Below, in pieces: positions 20,101-27,414 of a stretch of DNA of 64,000 nucleotides; the stretch's first letter is position 1, and the number at the start of each line of letters is the position of its first letter. The translations under genes and the position numbers were made by a program. The notes beneath the pieces were generated by a model, which was not told where the DNA came from, did no database searches, and was given only the letters and a program-made list of their open reading frames with translations. Where the stretch lies: contig NZ_CP090347.1 in NCBI RefSeq assembly GCF_021398715.1, positions 372,001 through 436,000 on the forward strand, written 5' to 3'. The stretch comes from Microbacterium binotii (GTDB lineage Bacteria > Actinomycetota > Actinomycetes > Actinomycetales > Microbacteriaceae).

Positions 20101-20681
20101 CGCTCCTCCTTCTTGTCGAGGCGGCGGTGCACGCTCAGCGTGACCGACGGGCTCAGCCGGTACGTGTCCAGCTCCGCTTCGGATACGGCGCGCACCTCGT
20201 CGAGATCGATGCCGAGACCCGTCTCGGGGCGCACGGTGACATCGACGCGGCGGTGGCCCACTCCGACGGTGAGCCGGCGCCGGTCGATGCCGAGGGCGTC
20301 GCTCAGATGCTGGGCCAGGGCGGCGGCGATCACGCCGTTGTCCACCACGACGATCGTGCCGTCGACGGCGGCCATGGTGTGCTTCGCCAGTCGGCCCGGG
20401 GTGACGGCGATGACCACGAAGACCGCACCCACCAGGGCGACGGCGGCGCCGATCGCGGTCATCGCCGCGCCGGACGCCGCGGAGAGACCGCGCAGCAGGT
20501 CGGTCGGGGCGGCGACGAGCGCGGGCGCGCCCGACATGACCAGCACGGTCTCAACCCCGAGATAGGCGATCAGCGCGATCACCAGCACCACGGCGACGAC
20601 CATGGCCGTCGACCGCGGCGAGTGGGTCTCACGCCGTTGCACGCGCGCGAGCGCGCGGTCCGGCGAAGGGGTGGCACTCAT
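20097..20681 (-). CDS. DUF6286-like membrane protein
   Basis: This 194-aa protein has two hydrophobic segments (about residues 27-50 and 72-95) and a soluble C-terminal domain (about 100-194) with the pattern ITPGRLAKHTMAAVDGT ... VDVTVRPETGLGIDLDEVR. That resembles actinobacterial DUF6286 proteins next to Asp23/Gls24 genes. It overlaps both neighbours by 4 bp. It probably forms part of a membrane-associated scaffold with them; no enzymatic function is suggested. Confidence 0.65.
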   Translation of the reverse strand: MSATPSPDRALARVQRRETHSPRSTAMVVAVVLVIALIAYLGVETVLVMSGAPALVAAPTDLLRGLSAASGAAMTAIGAAVALVGAVFVVIAVTPGRLAKHTMAAVDGTIVVVDNGVIAAALAQHLSDALGIDRRRLTVGVGHRRVDVTVRPETGLGIDLDEVRAVSEAELDTYRLSPSVTLSVHRRLDKKEER

Positions 20682-21067
20682 CTGACCCTCCTCCTCTTCT
20701 CGATGCGGGCGCCGGTGATCGTGAGGTCGATGCGGCGCACCTCGCGGCCGGTGAGGGCCGCGATGTCGGTGCGGATCTGTTCGCGGATGCGGTGTCCGCG
20801 CGCGGTGACGGTGTCGGACTCGGCGGACACCGCCTCATCCGACAGGTCGGGGACAGGAAGCGGAGCCTCCACCCGGACCGCCAGCGCTCCGGCGGTCGCG
20901 CCGAGCCTGACCGTGACCTCGCGCCGGGTGATGCCCACGGCCCGTGCAGCCACCTGTTCGCACACGGCGACCAGAGCACGCTCGGCCACGAGCGTCCGGC
21001 CCGGCAGGACCGTCTCGGCGGCGGGTGTCATCCCGCCGCCGAGCGCGGGCCAGGTCGCGGTGCTCAT
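20678..21067 (-). CDS. Asp23/Gls24-family protein
   Basis: This 129-aa protein is related to the alkaline-shock protein Asp23. The fold signature is seen in VAERALVAVCEQVAARAVGI, the strand-rich VTVRLGATAGALAVRVEAPL and the terminal IREQIRTDIAALTGREVRR-IDLTITG. It is soluble, with no signal. The reading frame is open further upstream, but ATG 21067 is favoured because it overlaps the stop of the small membrane protein gene (ATGA). It is the second Asp23-type subunit of the operon. Confidence 0.75.
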   Translation of the reverse strand: MSTATWPALGGGMTPAAETVLPGRTLVAERALVAVCEQVAARAVGITRREVTVRLGATAGALAVRVEAPLPVPDLSDEAVSAESDTVTARGHRIREQIRTDIAALTGREVRRIDLTITGARIEKRRRVR

Positions 21068-21252
21068 GATGTCCGGCGGCCGGAGAACACGTTGGCGAGC
21101 GCGCGGAGATCGAGCGAACCCGACACGACGCGACCGACCAGCGCACCGATGCCCATGAACAGGGCCACCAGGAGGAATCCCCAGAAGCCGAACAGGAGGG
21201 CGGACACGGCGAGCACCGCACCCACGAGCGCTCCGCTCACCGTGGCGCTCAT
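21064..21252 (-). CDS. DUF2273-like small membrane protein
   Basis: This 62-aa protein is almost entirely two hydrophobic helices (GALVGAVLAVSALLFGFWGF and LLVALFMGIGALVGRVVSG). It ends with DLRALANVFSGRRTS. Small DUF2273 proteins of this kind accompany Asp23/Gls24 genes in Firmicutes and Actinobacteria and are thought to anchor them at the membrane. It overlaps both neighbouring genes by 4 bp. Confidence 0.75.
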   Translation of the reverse strand: MSATVSGALVGAVLAVSALLFGFWGFLLVALFMGIGALVGRVVSGSLDLRALANVFSGRRTS

Positions 21253-21719
21253 GCGACGCGCGCCTCGGTGTCGTCGTCCGTGTCGTCGCCGGGAAGGTGC
21301 ACGTCGTTGACCTCGACGTTGACCTCGACGACCTCGAGGCCGACCAAGCGCGAGATCGCGCCGGCCACCGCGGCACGTACGCCGGCGGCGACCTCCTGGA
21401 TGGGGGCCGGGTACTCCACGACGATCGTCAGATCGGCCGCGGCCTGCGTCTCGCCGACCTCGACCTTCACACCCTGCGTGAGGTCCGTCGCGTTGATGGC
21501 GTCGCGGATCATCCCGAGAGCGCGGGCGCCGCCGCCGCCGAGCGCGTAGACGCCGGGAACCTCTCGCGCTGCGATGCCGGCGACCTTCGCGACCACGCCA
21601 TCGGCGATGACGGTCCGACCTGCGGCCGCGACCGTCGGGGCGGCTCCGGTCGTGCCGGTGGTGCCGCGGTCGACGCGGGCGGGGGCGACGGTAGGGGTGG
21701 TCTTCTGCTCAGTGGCCAT
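21249..21719 (-). CDS. Asp23/Gls24-family envelope stress protein
   Basis: This 156-aa protein is the first gene of the minus-strand cluster. After a Thr/Ala/Pro-rich N-terminal 35 residues it has a full Asp23 domain: VIADGVVAKVAGIAAREVPG, then VKVEVGETQAAADLTIVVEY and VEVNVEVNDVHLPGDD. Asp23 proteins coat the inner face of the membrane and protect against envelope or alkaline stress. ATG 21719 follows AAAGGAG. It is divergent from the ECF sigma factor gene with a 143-bp shared regulatory region. Confidence 0.88.
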   Translation of the reverse strand: MATEQKTTPTVAPARVDRGTTGTTGAAPTVAAAGRTVIADGVVAKVAGIAAREVPGVYALGGGGARALGMIRDAINATDLTQGVKVEVGETQAAADLTIVVEYPAPIQEVAAGVRAAVAGAISRLVGLEVVEVNVEVNDVHLPGDDTDDDTEARVA

Positions 21720-21816
21720 GATGTGCTCCTTTATCTCGTTGCCAGGGCGGTGACAAGAGCGCGAGACGGTTCTCGTCGTCGGCGCTAACTTCGCCCTACT
21801 GACATGAGGCACCTAC

Positions 21817-21847
21817 CCGCCGGATCGTCACAGAAAAGTTCCGGCGG
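21817..21847. promoter_or_regulatory. Inverted repeat before the sigma factor gene
   Basis: CCGCCGGA (21817-21824) and TCCGGCGG (21840-21847) are exact reverse complements with a 15-nt spacer. The repeat ends just before the GGAGG ribosome site of the sigma factor gene, in the divergent intergenic region. It could be an operator or a leader hairpin. Confidence 0.4.
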
Positions 21848-21862
21848 ATTTCGGAGGAGCCG

Positions 21863-22432
21863 ATGGCGGAGCCCGAGACGGGGGCGAGGGGCCTCGCAGC
21901 GCTGTCCGACCGCATCCTGGTGGAGCGGGCGGTCGATGACGACGTCGCAGCCTTCGCGGAGATCGTCCGTCGGCACAGCCCGCTCATGCGCGCGTACATC
22001 GCGCGCATGCTCCGCTCGCAAGCCGACGCCGACGACGTGGTGCAGGATGCCTTCGTCGTCGCGTGGCGGCAGCTGCCGACCCTCCGCGACGGTTCGTCGG
22101 TCAAGGCCTGGCTGCTGCGCATCGCGTCGCGCGAAGCACTGCGGGTCCTGCGCCGTTCGGCGAAGGAGGAGGGGTTCGATGAGTGGGAACCTTCCACACC
22201 CGAGAGCACCAGGCCCGAGCACGTCGCCGAACGCAACGCTAGACTCGCGGCACTCTCGGCGGAGTTGGAGAGACTGCCGGAGGCGCAGCGACGGACCTGG
22301 CTGCTCCGGGAAGCCGCGGGTCTCGGCTACTCCGAGATCGCGGAGGAACTGGACGTGCCGGTGAGCACGGTCCGCGGGAACCTCGCCCGTGCCAGAGCGA
22401 GCATCATGATCGGGATGGAGGGATGGCGATGA
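21863..22432 (+). CDS. ECF-type RNA polymerase sigma factor
   Basis: This 189-aa sigma-70-family protein directs RNA polymerase to a small regulon. Region 2 is seen as DADDVVQDAFVVAWRQLP (about residues 55-75). Region 4 is LPEAQRRTWLLREAAGLGYS followed by EIAEELDVPVSTVRGNLARA near the C-terminus. There is no region 1 or 3, as expected for ECF factors. ATG 21863 follows GGAGGAG. Its stop overlaps the ATG of the next gene, which encodes its probable anti-sigma factor. The divergent Asp23 operon is a likely target. Confidence 0.9.
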   Translation: MAEPETGARGLAALSDRILVERAVDDDVAAFAEIVRRHSPLMRAYIARMLRSQADADDVVQDAFVVAWRQLPTLRDGSSVKAWLLRIASREALRVLRRSAKEEGFDEWEPSTPESTRPEHVAERNARLAALSAELERLPEAQRRTWLLREAAGLGYSEIAEELDVPVSTVRGNLARARASIMIGMEGWR

Positions 22433-23025
22433 CCGCATCGAACGCCTCATCCGACGTCCTCGACTGCGGACGCACGATCCAGGAGCTGAGCGAGTATCTG
22501 GAGGCGGGGCGCTCGCCGCGCGACGCCGAGATCGAACAGTGCCCGGAGTGCCTGAACGCCCTCGAGTCCCTCTCCCGCGTCGGAGACCTCTCCCGCGATC
22601 TGTTCGCCGCCGACGCGGCCTCGCTTCCCGAGCCGTCGGCGGGATGGTTCGGCGGCATCCTCGATCAGGTCGCGGCCGAGCTGCGGTCCGGACGTGATCT
22701 GCCGGTGCGCCACCCCGACCCGAGAGTGCGGATCACCGTCGCCGAGGGGGCGGTGCGCACCCTCCTGCGCTCGGCCGCCGACGAGCTCGACGGTGTGTTC
22801 ATCGGGCGCACGCGCATCATCGGCGACGTCGAGGAGCTCGGCGCCCCGGTGACGATCGACATCACCGCATCCATCGCCTGGGATCTCGACGCCCACGCCG
22901 TGGCCGACGACGTGCGGCGCCGGGTCGCGGAGGTCGTCGAGCGCCACACCGATCTCGACGTCGCCGCGATCGACGTCACGATCGAGGACATCCACGCCCC
23001 CCAGTCACCGAAGGACGTGTCATGA
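22429..23025 (+). CDS. Putative anti-sigma factor fused to an Asp23-like domain
   Basis: The 198-aa product has two parts. Residues 1-75 resemble zinc anti-sigma (ZAS) domains: Cys13, the helix TIQELSEYLEAG and the pair C38-P-E-C41. The His expected four residues before the first Cys of the pair is Glu34. Residues about 100-195 look like an Asp23/Gls24 domain (RITVAEGAVRTLLRSAADEL, then VTIDITASIAWDLDAHAVAD). No membrane segment is seen. ATG 22429 is preferred over ATG 22423 because GGAGGG (22417-22422) is correctly spaced only for the former; this start overlaps the sigma stop (ATGA). I infer it senses Asp23-complex status and restrains the sigma factor. Confidence 0.65.
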   Translation: MTASNASSDVLDCGRTIQELSEYLEAGRSPRDAEIEQCPECLNALESLSRVGDLSRDLFAADAASLPEPSAGWFGGILDQVAAELRSGRDLPVRHPDPRVRITVAEGAVRTLLRSAADELDGVFIGRTRIIGDVEELGAPVTIDITASIAWDLDAHAVADDVRRRVAEVVERHTDLDVAAIDVTIEDIHAPQSPKDVS

Positions 23026-23306
23026 ACCTGCCCTCTGCGCCGCGGGATGCGGTGACCGAGCTCGTCCTCACCTCCTCCGGCGTCGCCGCGGTCTTCCCGC
23101 CGCGCGTCGCGGATGCGGTGGCCGGCGCACTCGGCTCCATCACCCCGCTCGTGACCGGAGAAGCCGCCTCGGAGCTCGTTCAGGTGCGCATCGCCGCGGA
23201 CGCGTCGGCGAGTGCGGCCGACACCGGCCGCGAGGTCGCCGATCTGCTGCTTGCCCGCTTCCCGGAGGCGGACCTCATTCGAGTGCAGATCGACCGGATC
23301 CAGTGA
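23022..23306 (+). CDS. Hypothetical protein of the sigma/Asp23 operon
   Basis: This 94-aa soluble protein is not recognised. It has an alpha/beta look (TELVLTSSGVAAVFPPRVAD, then LVQVRIAADASASAADTGRE) and ends with a strand, IRVQIDRIQ. The pattern of a strand-helix-strand with VxVRI is loosely Asp23-like but shorter. Its ATG overlaps the stop of the anti-sigma/Asp23 fusion gene (ATGA) and its own stop overlaps the next start, so it belongs to the sigma factor operon. Confidence 0.6.
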   Translation: MNLPSAPRDAVTELVLTSSGVAAVFPPRVADAVAGALGSITPLVTGEAASELVQVRIAADASASAADTGREVADLLLARFPEADLIRVQIDRIQ

Positions 23307-23515
23307 CCGGGTCGGATGGCATGAAGGAGTACCGCGTCCAGTTCAAGAACGCCTGGTCGGAGCGCAACGGCGATGAGGTGACGGCGCGAGTGATGTCGCT
23401 CGAGGCCGCGCGGCGCTTCATCGCCGACCATCCCGAGACCGAGTACGTCATCCTGCAGCGGAGCGCAGGCGACCCTTCCTCTATCTGGTCGCTGGCACCG
23501 GAGAACGAGGGCTGA
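23303..23515 (+). CDS. Small hypothetical protein ending the sigma operon
   Basis: This 70-aa soluble protein is not recognised. Its core reads KEYRVQFKNAWSERNGDEVT followed by SLEAARRFIADHPETEYVIL. GTG 23303 overlaps the previous stop (GTGA), which supports coupling; ATG 23321 (MKEYRVQF) is an alternative start with 64 codons. It closes the four-gene operon headed by the ECF sigma factor. No function can be proposed. Confidence 0.55.
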   Translation: MTGSDGMKEYRVQFKNAWSERNGDEVTARVMSLEAARRFIADHPETEYVILQRSAGDPSSIWSLAPENEG

Positions 23516-23524
23516 CCGCGCGGG

Positions 23525-24016
23525 TCAGAGGCTGACGAGCGTCGCCTCGACGCGAGCGTCGTCGATCGTGACCGTCATGCAGGTGTGGTCGCTCTGACGG
23601 CGCCGGTCCGTCGGGGAGCCCGGATTCAGCAGACGCAGCCCCGCCGGCGTGACGGTGTCCCACGGGATGTGGCTGTGCCCGAACACGAGGAGGTCGGTCT
23701 CGGGGTACGCCGCATCCATCCGCCGCTCCCGCGAGCGTGCGTCGCCCGTCTCGTGCACCACGCTCATCCGGACGCCCTCGATCCGACGGTGTGCGATCAC
23801 CGGAAGCCGGGCGCGTAGGTCCGCCCCGTCGTTGTTGCCGTAGACGCCCACGACCTCGCCGTGCCGCGCGAGATCGTCCAGGACATCCGCGACGACCCAG
23901 TCTCCGGCGTGCACGATCAGATCGGCGTCGTCCGCGAGGCGGCGCACCGCATCCGGGAGCGTTCGCGCTCGCGGCGGGATGTGGGTGTCCGAGATCAGCA
24001 GCAGCCGCGTCGTCAC
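23525..24016 (-). CDS. Metallophosphoesterase (YfcE/MJ0936 type)
   Basis: This 163-aa phosphodiesterase has the calcineurin-like metal motifs of the YfcE/MJ0936 family: LISDTHIP near the N-terminus, AGDW, YGNND, a partial VVHETGD and GHSH (near residue 126). It would hydrolyse a small phosphodiester with two bound metal ions. The start GTG 24016 overlaps the stop of the upstream Nudix gene (GTGA); the longer in-frame alternative has no family sequence. It is the last gene of a three-gene operon. Confidence 0.88.
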   Translation of the reverse strand: MTTRLLLISDTHIPPRARTLPDAVRRLADDADLIVHAGDWVVADVLDDLARHGEVVGVYGNNDGADLRARLPVIAHRRIEGVRMSVVHETGDARSRERRMDAAYPETDLLVFGHSHIPWDTVTPAGLRLLNPGSPTDRRRQSDHTCMTVTIDDARVEATLVSL

Positions 24017-24684
24017 GAACGGGCCGCCGAGAACGGTCCGCGCAGCGCCGCCCACTGCAGGAGCATGATCGTCTTCGCGTCGATGATGTCGACACCGATG
24101 CGCGCGAGCGCGTCGTCGACATCGAGCTCGAGCACCTCGATGTCCTCGCCCTCGTCGGCCAATCCCGCCCGCGCGCCCGACACGACGTCGCCGCGACGGT
24201 ACGGCGCGGCGAAGAAGTGCAGCCGCTCGGTCACCGAGCCGGGGCTCATGTAGACGTCGAAGACGTGCTCCACCTCGCCGACCGGGCGCCCGGTCTCCTC
24301 CTCGGCCTCACGCCGGATGGCCGCCTCGGGAGCGTCGTCGTCGAGCAGGCCCGCCGCGGCCTCGATCAGCATGCCGTCGGGATGCCGGTTGACGTAGACC
24401 GGGTAGCGGAACTGACGCGTCAGCAGCACGGTGCGTGCCTCGGCGTCGTAGAGCAGGATGCACGCTCCGTCGCCGCGGTCGTACGTCTCGCGGTGCTCGG
24501 TGGTCCAGGTGCCGTCCGAATGCTGGAAGTCGAAGGTCGTCGTGCGCGTCACGAACCAGTTCGAGGTGAGCACGCGGACCTCGCGCACCCGCACCCTGGG
24601 GTTGCCGTCCAGGTCGCGCCCTGCGAGGTCGAGGCCCGTGCGTCCACGCGCATCGGGGACGTCGACTCCGGGCTGACCCGTCAT
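24013..24684 (-). CDS. Nudix hydrolase (NudK/ADP-sugar pyrophosphatase type)
   Basis: This 223-aa enzyme hydrolyses a nucleoside diphosphate linked to a sugar or other group. The Nudix box is AAGLLDDDAPEAAIRREAEEETG, here read in NudK spacing, and the N-terminal strands (TSNWFVTRTTTFDF) and the segment VYMSPGSVTERLHFFAA are typical of NudK and ADP-ribose pyrophosphatases. It starts at ATG 24684, overlapping the preceding stop, and its own stop overlaps the phosphoesterase start. The Nudix plus phosphoesterase pair could degrade a nucleotide-sugar or dinucleotide in two steps. Confidence 0.85.
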   Translation of the reverse strand: MTGQPGVDVPDARGRTGLDLAGRDLDGNPRVRVREVRVLTSNWFVTRTTTFDFQHSDGTWTTEHRETYDRGDGACILLYDAEARTVLLTRQFRYPVYVNRHPDGMLIEAAAGLLDDDAPEAAIRREAEEETGRPVGEVEHVFDVYMSPGSVTERLHFFAAPYRRGDVVSGARAGLADEGEDIEVLELDVDDALARIGVDIIDAKTIMLLQWAALRGPFSAARS

Positions 24685-25082
24685 CGGCGTTCCAGACGGA
24701 CGACCGGGATGGTGCGCGTCGTGCGTCGCTCGTAGTCGCCGAAACCGGGGCTCGCCTCGAGGAAGCGTCGCCATGCCGCATCCCGTTCGGAGGGATCGAG
24801 CACGCGGGCCGTCACATGCACGTCGCCCGACGGCGTCTCGATCGTCACGTCGGGGTGTGCGCGGAGATTGTGGAACCAGGCCGGGTTGTCCTTGGCCCCC
24901 GCCTTGGATGCGGCGATCAGCCACGCGTCGGCGCCGTCCGGCAGCGCCATGAGCGGGGCGATGCGCTCAAGGCCGCTGCGGGCGCCGATGTGGTGCAGCA
25001 GGATGAGGGCGTCGCCGAAGTTCTCCACCCGGCCGCCGTTTCGTCGGAACTCAGCGATCACGTGGTCGTTGTACGAGGTCAT
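24681..25082 (-). CDS. Deazaflavin (F420)-dependent nitroreductase-family protein
   Basis: This 133-aa protein belongs to the Ddn-like split-barrel family, which uses cofactor F420 to reduce various substrates. Family features are NDHVIAEFRRNGGRVENFGD, LLHHIGARSGLERIAPLMAL, WLIAASKAGAKDNPAWFHNL and the later HVTARVLDPSERDAAWRRFL. The full reading frame is longer, but ATG 25082 starts exactly where the family does. It heads the operon with the Nudix and phosphoesterase genes and is divergent from a MarR regulator. Confidence 0.85.
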   Translation of the reverse strand: MTSYNDHVIAEFRRNGGRVENFGDALILLHHIGARSGLERIAPLMALPDGADAWLIAASKAGAKDNPAWFHNLRAHPDVTIETPSGDVHVTARVLDPSERDAAWRRFLEASPGFGDYERRTTRTIPVVRLERR

Positions 25083-25186
25083 TCGTGTGCTCCGTCCGCC
25101 GGTGGGTTCGCCCCCTCGATCCTCGCACTCCCCGCGGGAGATGGGGATGCCGCCTGCGAGCCGCCTGCGCACGCTACCGTCGTCGT

Positions 25187-25690
25187 GTGAGCGATGACCG
25201 TCGAGACGACGAGGTCGATCTGCTGATCGACGCGTGGGGCAGGCGCCTGCCCGATATCGACCTCACTCCTCTCGACGTCATGTCGAGGCTGCGTCGTGCG
25301 GCGATCCGGCTCGACCGACTGCGTGCCGCGGCGTTCGCGACAGCGGGCCTGGCGTCCTGGGAGTTCGACGTGCTCGCGGCGCTGCGCCGCGCCGATCCTC
25401 CGCACCGGCTGAGCCCCGCGCAGCTGATCGAACGGACGATGATCACGAGCGCGACGATGTCGCATCGGCTGGCGAACCTCTCGACGCGAGGACTCGTGGT
25501 GCGAAAGCGCAATCCCTCGGACGGACGCAGCGTCTACATCCTGCTGACCGATGAGGGCATCAGAGTGGTGGATGCGGCCATGACGGAGCTCGTGCGGCGG
25601 GAGGCGGAGGTTCTGGCGGGGTCGGATCGCGCCGACATCGCCGCCCTCACGCGGGCCCTGCGCCCGCTCATGGGCCCCGAACGCGGGTGA
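25187..25690 (+). CDS. MarR-family transcriptional regulator
   Basis: This 167-aa winged helix regulator has a typical MarR core: LASWEFDVLAALRRADPPHR, the recognition region LIERTMITSATMSHRLANLS, and the wing VRKRNPSDGRSVYILLTDEG. Longer frames upstream lack family sequence. GTG 25187 lies exactly 6 nt after TACCGT (25175-25180) with no ribosome site, so a leaderless mRNA is likely. It is divergent from the deazaflavin oxidoreductase operon 104 bp away, which is the likely target together with itself. Confidence 0.85.
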   Translation: MSDDRRDDEVDLLIDAWGRRLPDIDLTPLDVMSRLRRAAIRLDRLRAAAFATAGLASWEFDVLAALRRADPPHRLSPAQLIERTMITSATMSHRLANLSTRGLVVRKRNPSDGRSVYILLTDEGIRVVDAAMTELVRREAEVLAGSDRADIAALTRALRPLMGPERG

Positions 25691-25739
25691 CGCGCCCGTC
25701 GAGTTGTGGCGGAGCCGACCGACGAGGACAATCCCGCGT

Positions 25740-27377
25740 ATGAGCCACGAGACCGTCGCCGTGCCGACTCGTCCCTCCGACCTGACCGACGCGCAGTGGG
25801 AGCGGCTGTGCGCGTACGGCACCGCAGAGGAGGTGGTCGCCGGGGACTACGTGTTCCGCTCCGGCGACCACGACTACGACATGATCCTCGTCGACACCGC
25901 CGAGATCGAGATCGTGCGCGACGGTCTGGGCTGGGTCGACGAGGTCGTGCTCACACGCATGGGTGCGCGCACGTTCGCGGGTGAGCTGAGCCTGCTGAAC
26001 GGGCAGGGCGCCTTCCTCTCCGCCCGTGTCGCCGAGCCCGGCCGCATCCTGCGGGTGCCGCGTGCGCAGCTGCGTCGGTTGATGGCGGAGGACGACGAGC
26101 TCTGCGACCTGATCCTGCACGCCCTGTGGGACCGCCGGGAGTCGTTGCGAACCGGCCCCGCCGCCCTCACGCTCAAGTTCGTCGGGCTCCGGGGATCGCG
26201 CGAGTTCCTCGCCCTCGACCGCTTCGCCGAGCGGCTCGACCTCGTGCACACCGCCGTCGAGGTGGATCCCGACGACATGGGCGTGCACGCCGATCACGGC
26301 GTGCGGATCGAGGACCTGCCGATCGCCTACCTGCAGGGGGAGCCGGTCCCGCGTGCGACGCCCGGCATCGTCGCCGACCGGCTGGGACTGAGCTATCAGG
26401 CCGAGACGGATGCGGCCGTCGACCTCGTCGTGATCGGCGGCGGGCCCGCGGGGCTCGCCGCGGCGATCTACGGCGCATCGGAGGGGCTGAACACGGTGCT
26501 CCTCGATGCCGTGGCGCCCGGCGGCCAGGCCGCCGCGACCTCTCGTATCGAGAACTTCCTCGGCTTCCCGTTCGGCGTCAGCGGAGGCCAGCTCATCGGC
26601 CAGGCGACGCTGCAGGCGCTCAAGTTCGGGGTGCGGGTCTACGCCCCCTGCGAGGCCGTCGCGATCGCCGAGGTCCCCGAAGGACTCGAGGTCACCCTCG
26701 CCGACGGCCGCCTCATCCGCACCCGCACCGCCATCGTCACCTCGGGTGCCGCCTACCGCCGCCTCAACATCGAGGGGTGGTCGCGGTTCGAAGGCTCGAG
26801 CATCTACTACGCGGCGACGCCTCTCGAACTGCATCAGGTCGCGGGTGCGCCCTCCGTCGTCGTCGGCGGCGCGAACTCTGCGGGACAAGCCGCCCTCTAT
26901 CTCTCCGGCAACGGCTGTCCCGTGCACCTCGTGGTGCGCGGGACGGACCTGCGCCAGCGCATGTCGAGCTACCTCGTGGACCGGCTGCTGGAGAGCCCCG
27001 GGGTCCGCATCCACACGGCCGCCAACGTGACGGCGTTGGACGGCGACGGCGTCCTCGAGAGCGTACGCATCGACACCGTCGGCGATGTCGACGCCCGTGG
27101 GCTGTTCTGCTTCATCGGGGCCGAGCCCGCCACATCCTGGCTCGGAACGCTCGACCGAGACGACCACGGGTTCTTGCGCACCGGCACCGACGTCACCGTG
27201 CAGTCGATCTCCCGCTGGCAGCAGCTGGGACGCGAGCCGCTGCCGTTCGAGACCTCGCTGCCCCGGCTCTTCGCCGCCGGCGACGTGCGGCGCGGATCCA
27301 TGAAGCGGGTGGCAGCGGCTGTCGGCGAGGGATCGAGCGCTGTCGCGTCCGTTCACCGGGCGCTCGCGCTCGCGTGA
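25740..27377 (+). CDS. cNMP-binding-domain FAD oxidoreductase, TrxR-like without CxxC
   Basis: This 545-aa protein joins an N-terminal cyclic-nucleotide-binding-like domain (about residues 20-130, with FAGELSLLNG) to a thioredoxin-reductase-like flavoprotein module (about 230-545). The FAD site VIGGGPAGLAAA and the NADPH site VVVGGANSAGQAAL are intact. The redox CxxC of true thioredoxin reductases is replaced by tyrosines and alanines (Y356-Y357-A358-A359). It therefore cannot be a normal disulfide reductase and may be an NAD(P)H oxidase, ferredoxin-type reductase or sensor. ATG 25740 has GACAAT 7 nt upstream and TTGTGG 17 bp before that, so the mRNA may be leaderless. Confidence 0.82.
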   Translation: MSHETVAVPTRPSDLTDAQWERLCAYGTAEEVVAGDYVFRSGDHDYDMILVDTAEIEIVRDGLGWVDEVVLTRMGARTFAGELSLLNGQGAFLSARVAEPGRILRVPRAQLRRLMAEDDELCDLILHALWDRRESLRTGPAALTLKFVGLRGSREFLALDRFAERLDLVHTAVEVDPDDMGVHADHGVRIEDLPIAYLQGEPVPRATPGIVADRLGLSYQAETDAAVDLVVIGGGPAGLAAAIYGASEGLNTVLLDAVAPGGQAAATSRIENFLGFPFGVSGGQLIGQATLQALKFGVRVYAPCEAVAIAEVPEGLEVTLADGRLIRTRTAIVTSGAAYRRLNIEGWSRFEGSSIYYAATPLELHQVAGAPSVVVGGANSAGQAALYLSGNGCPVHLVVRGTDLRQRMSSYLVDRLLESPGVRIHTAANVTALDGDGVLESVRIDTVGDVDARGLFCFIGAEPATSWLGTLDRDDHGFLRTGTDVTVQSISRWQQLGREPLPFETSLPRLFAAGDVRRGSMKRVAAAVGEGSSAVASVHRALALA

Positions 27378-27414
27378 GCGCCGTCGCCCACGCGGCCCCG
27401 CCTACGCTGGTGCG

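Noticed and set aside
25740..27377. Thioredoxin reductase annotation
   Set aside because: The redox-active CxxC is missing, so the enzyme cannot perform the thioredoxin reductase reaction as known.
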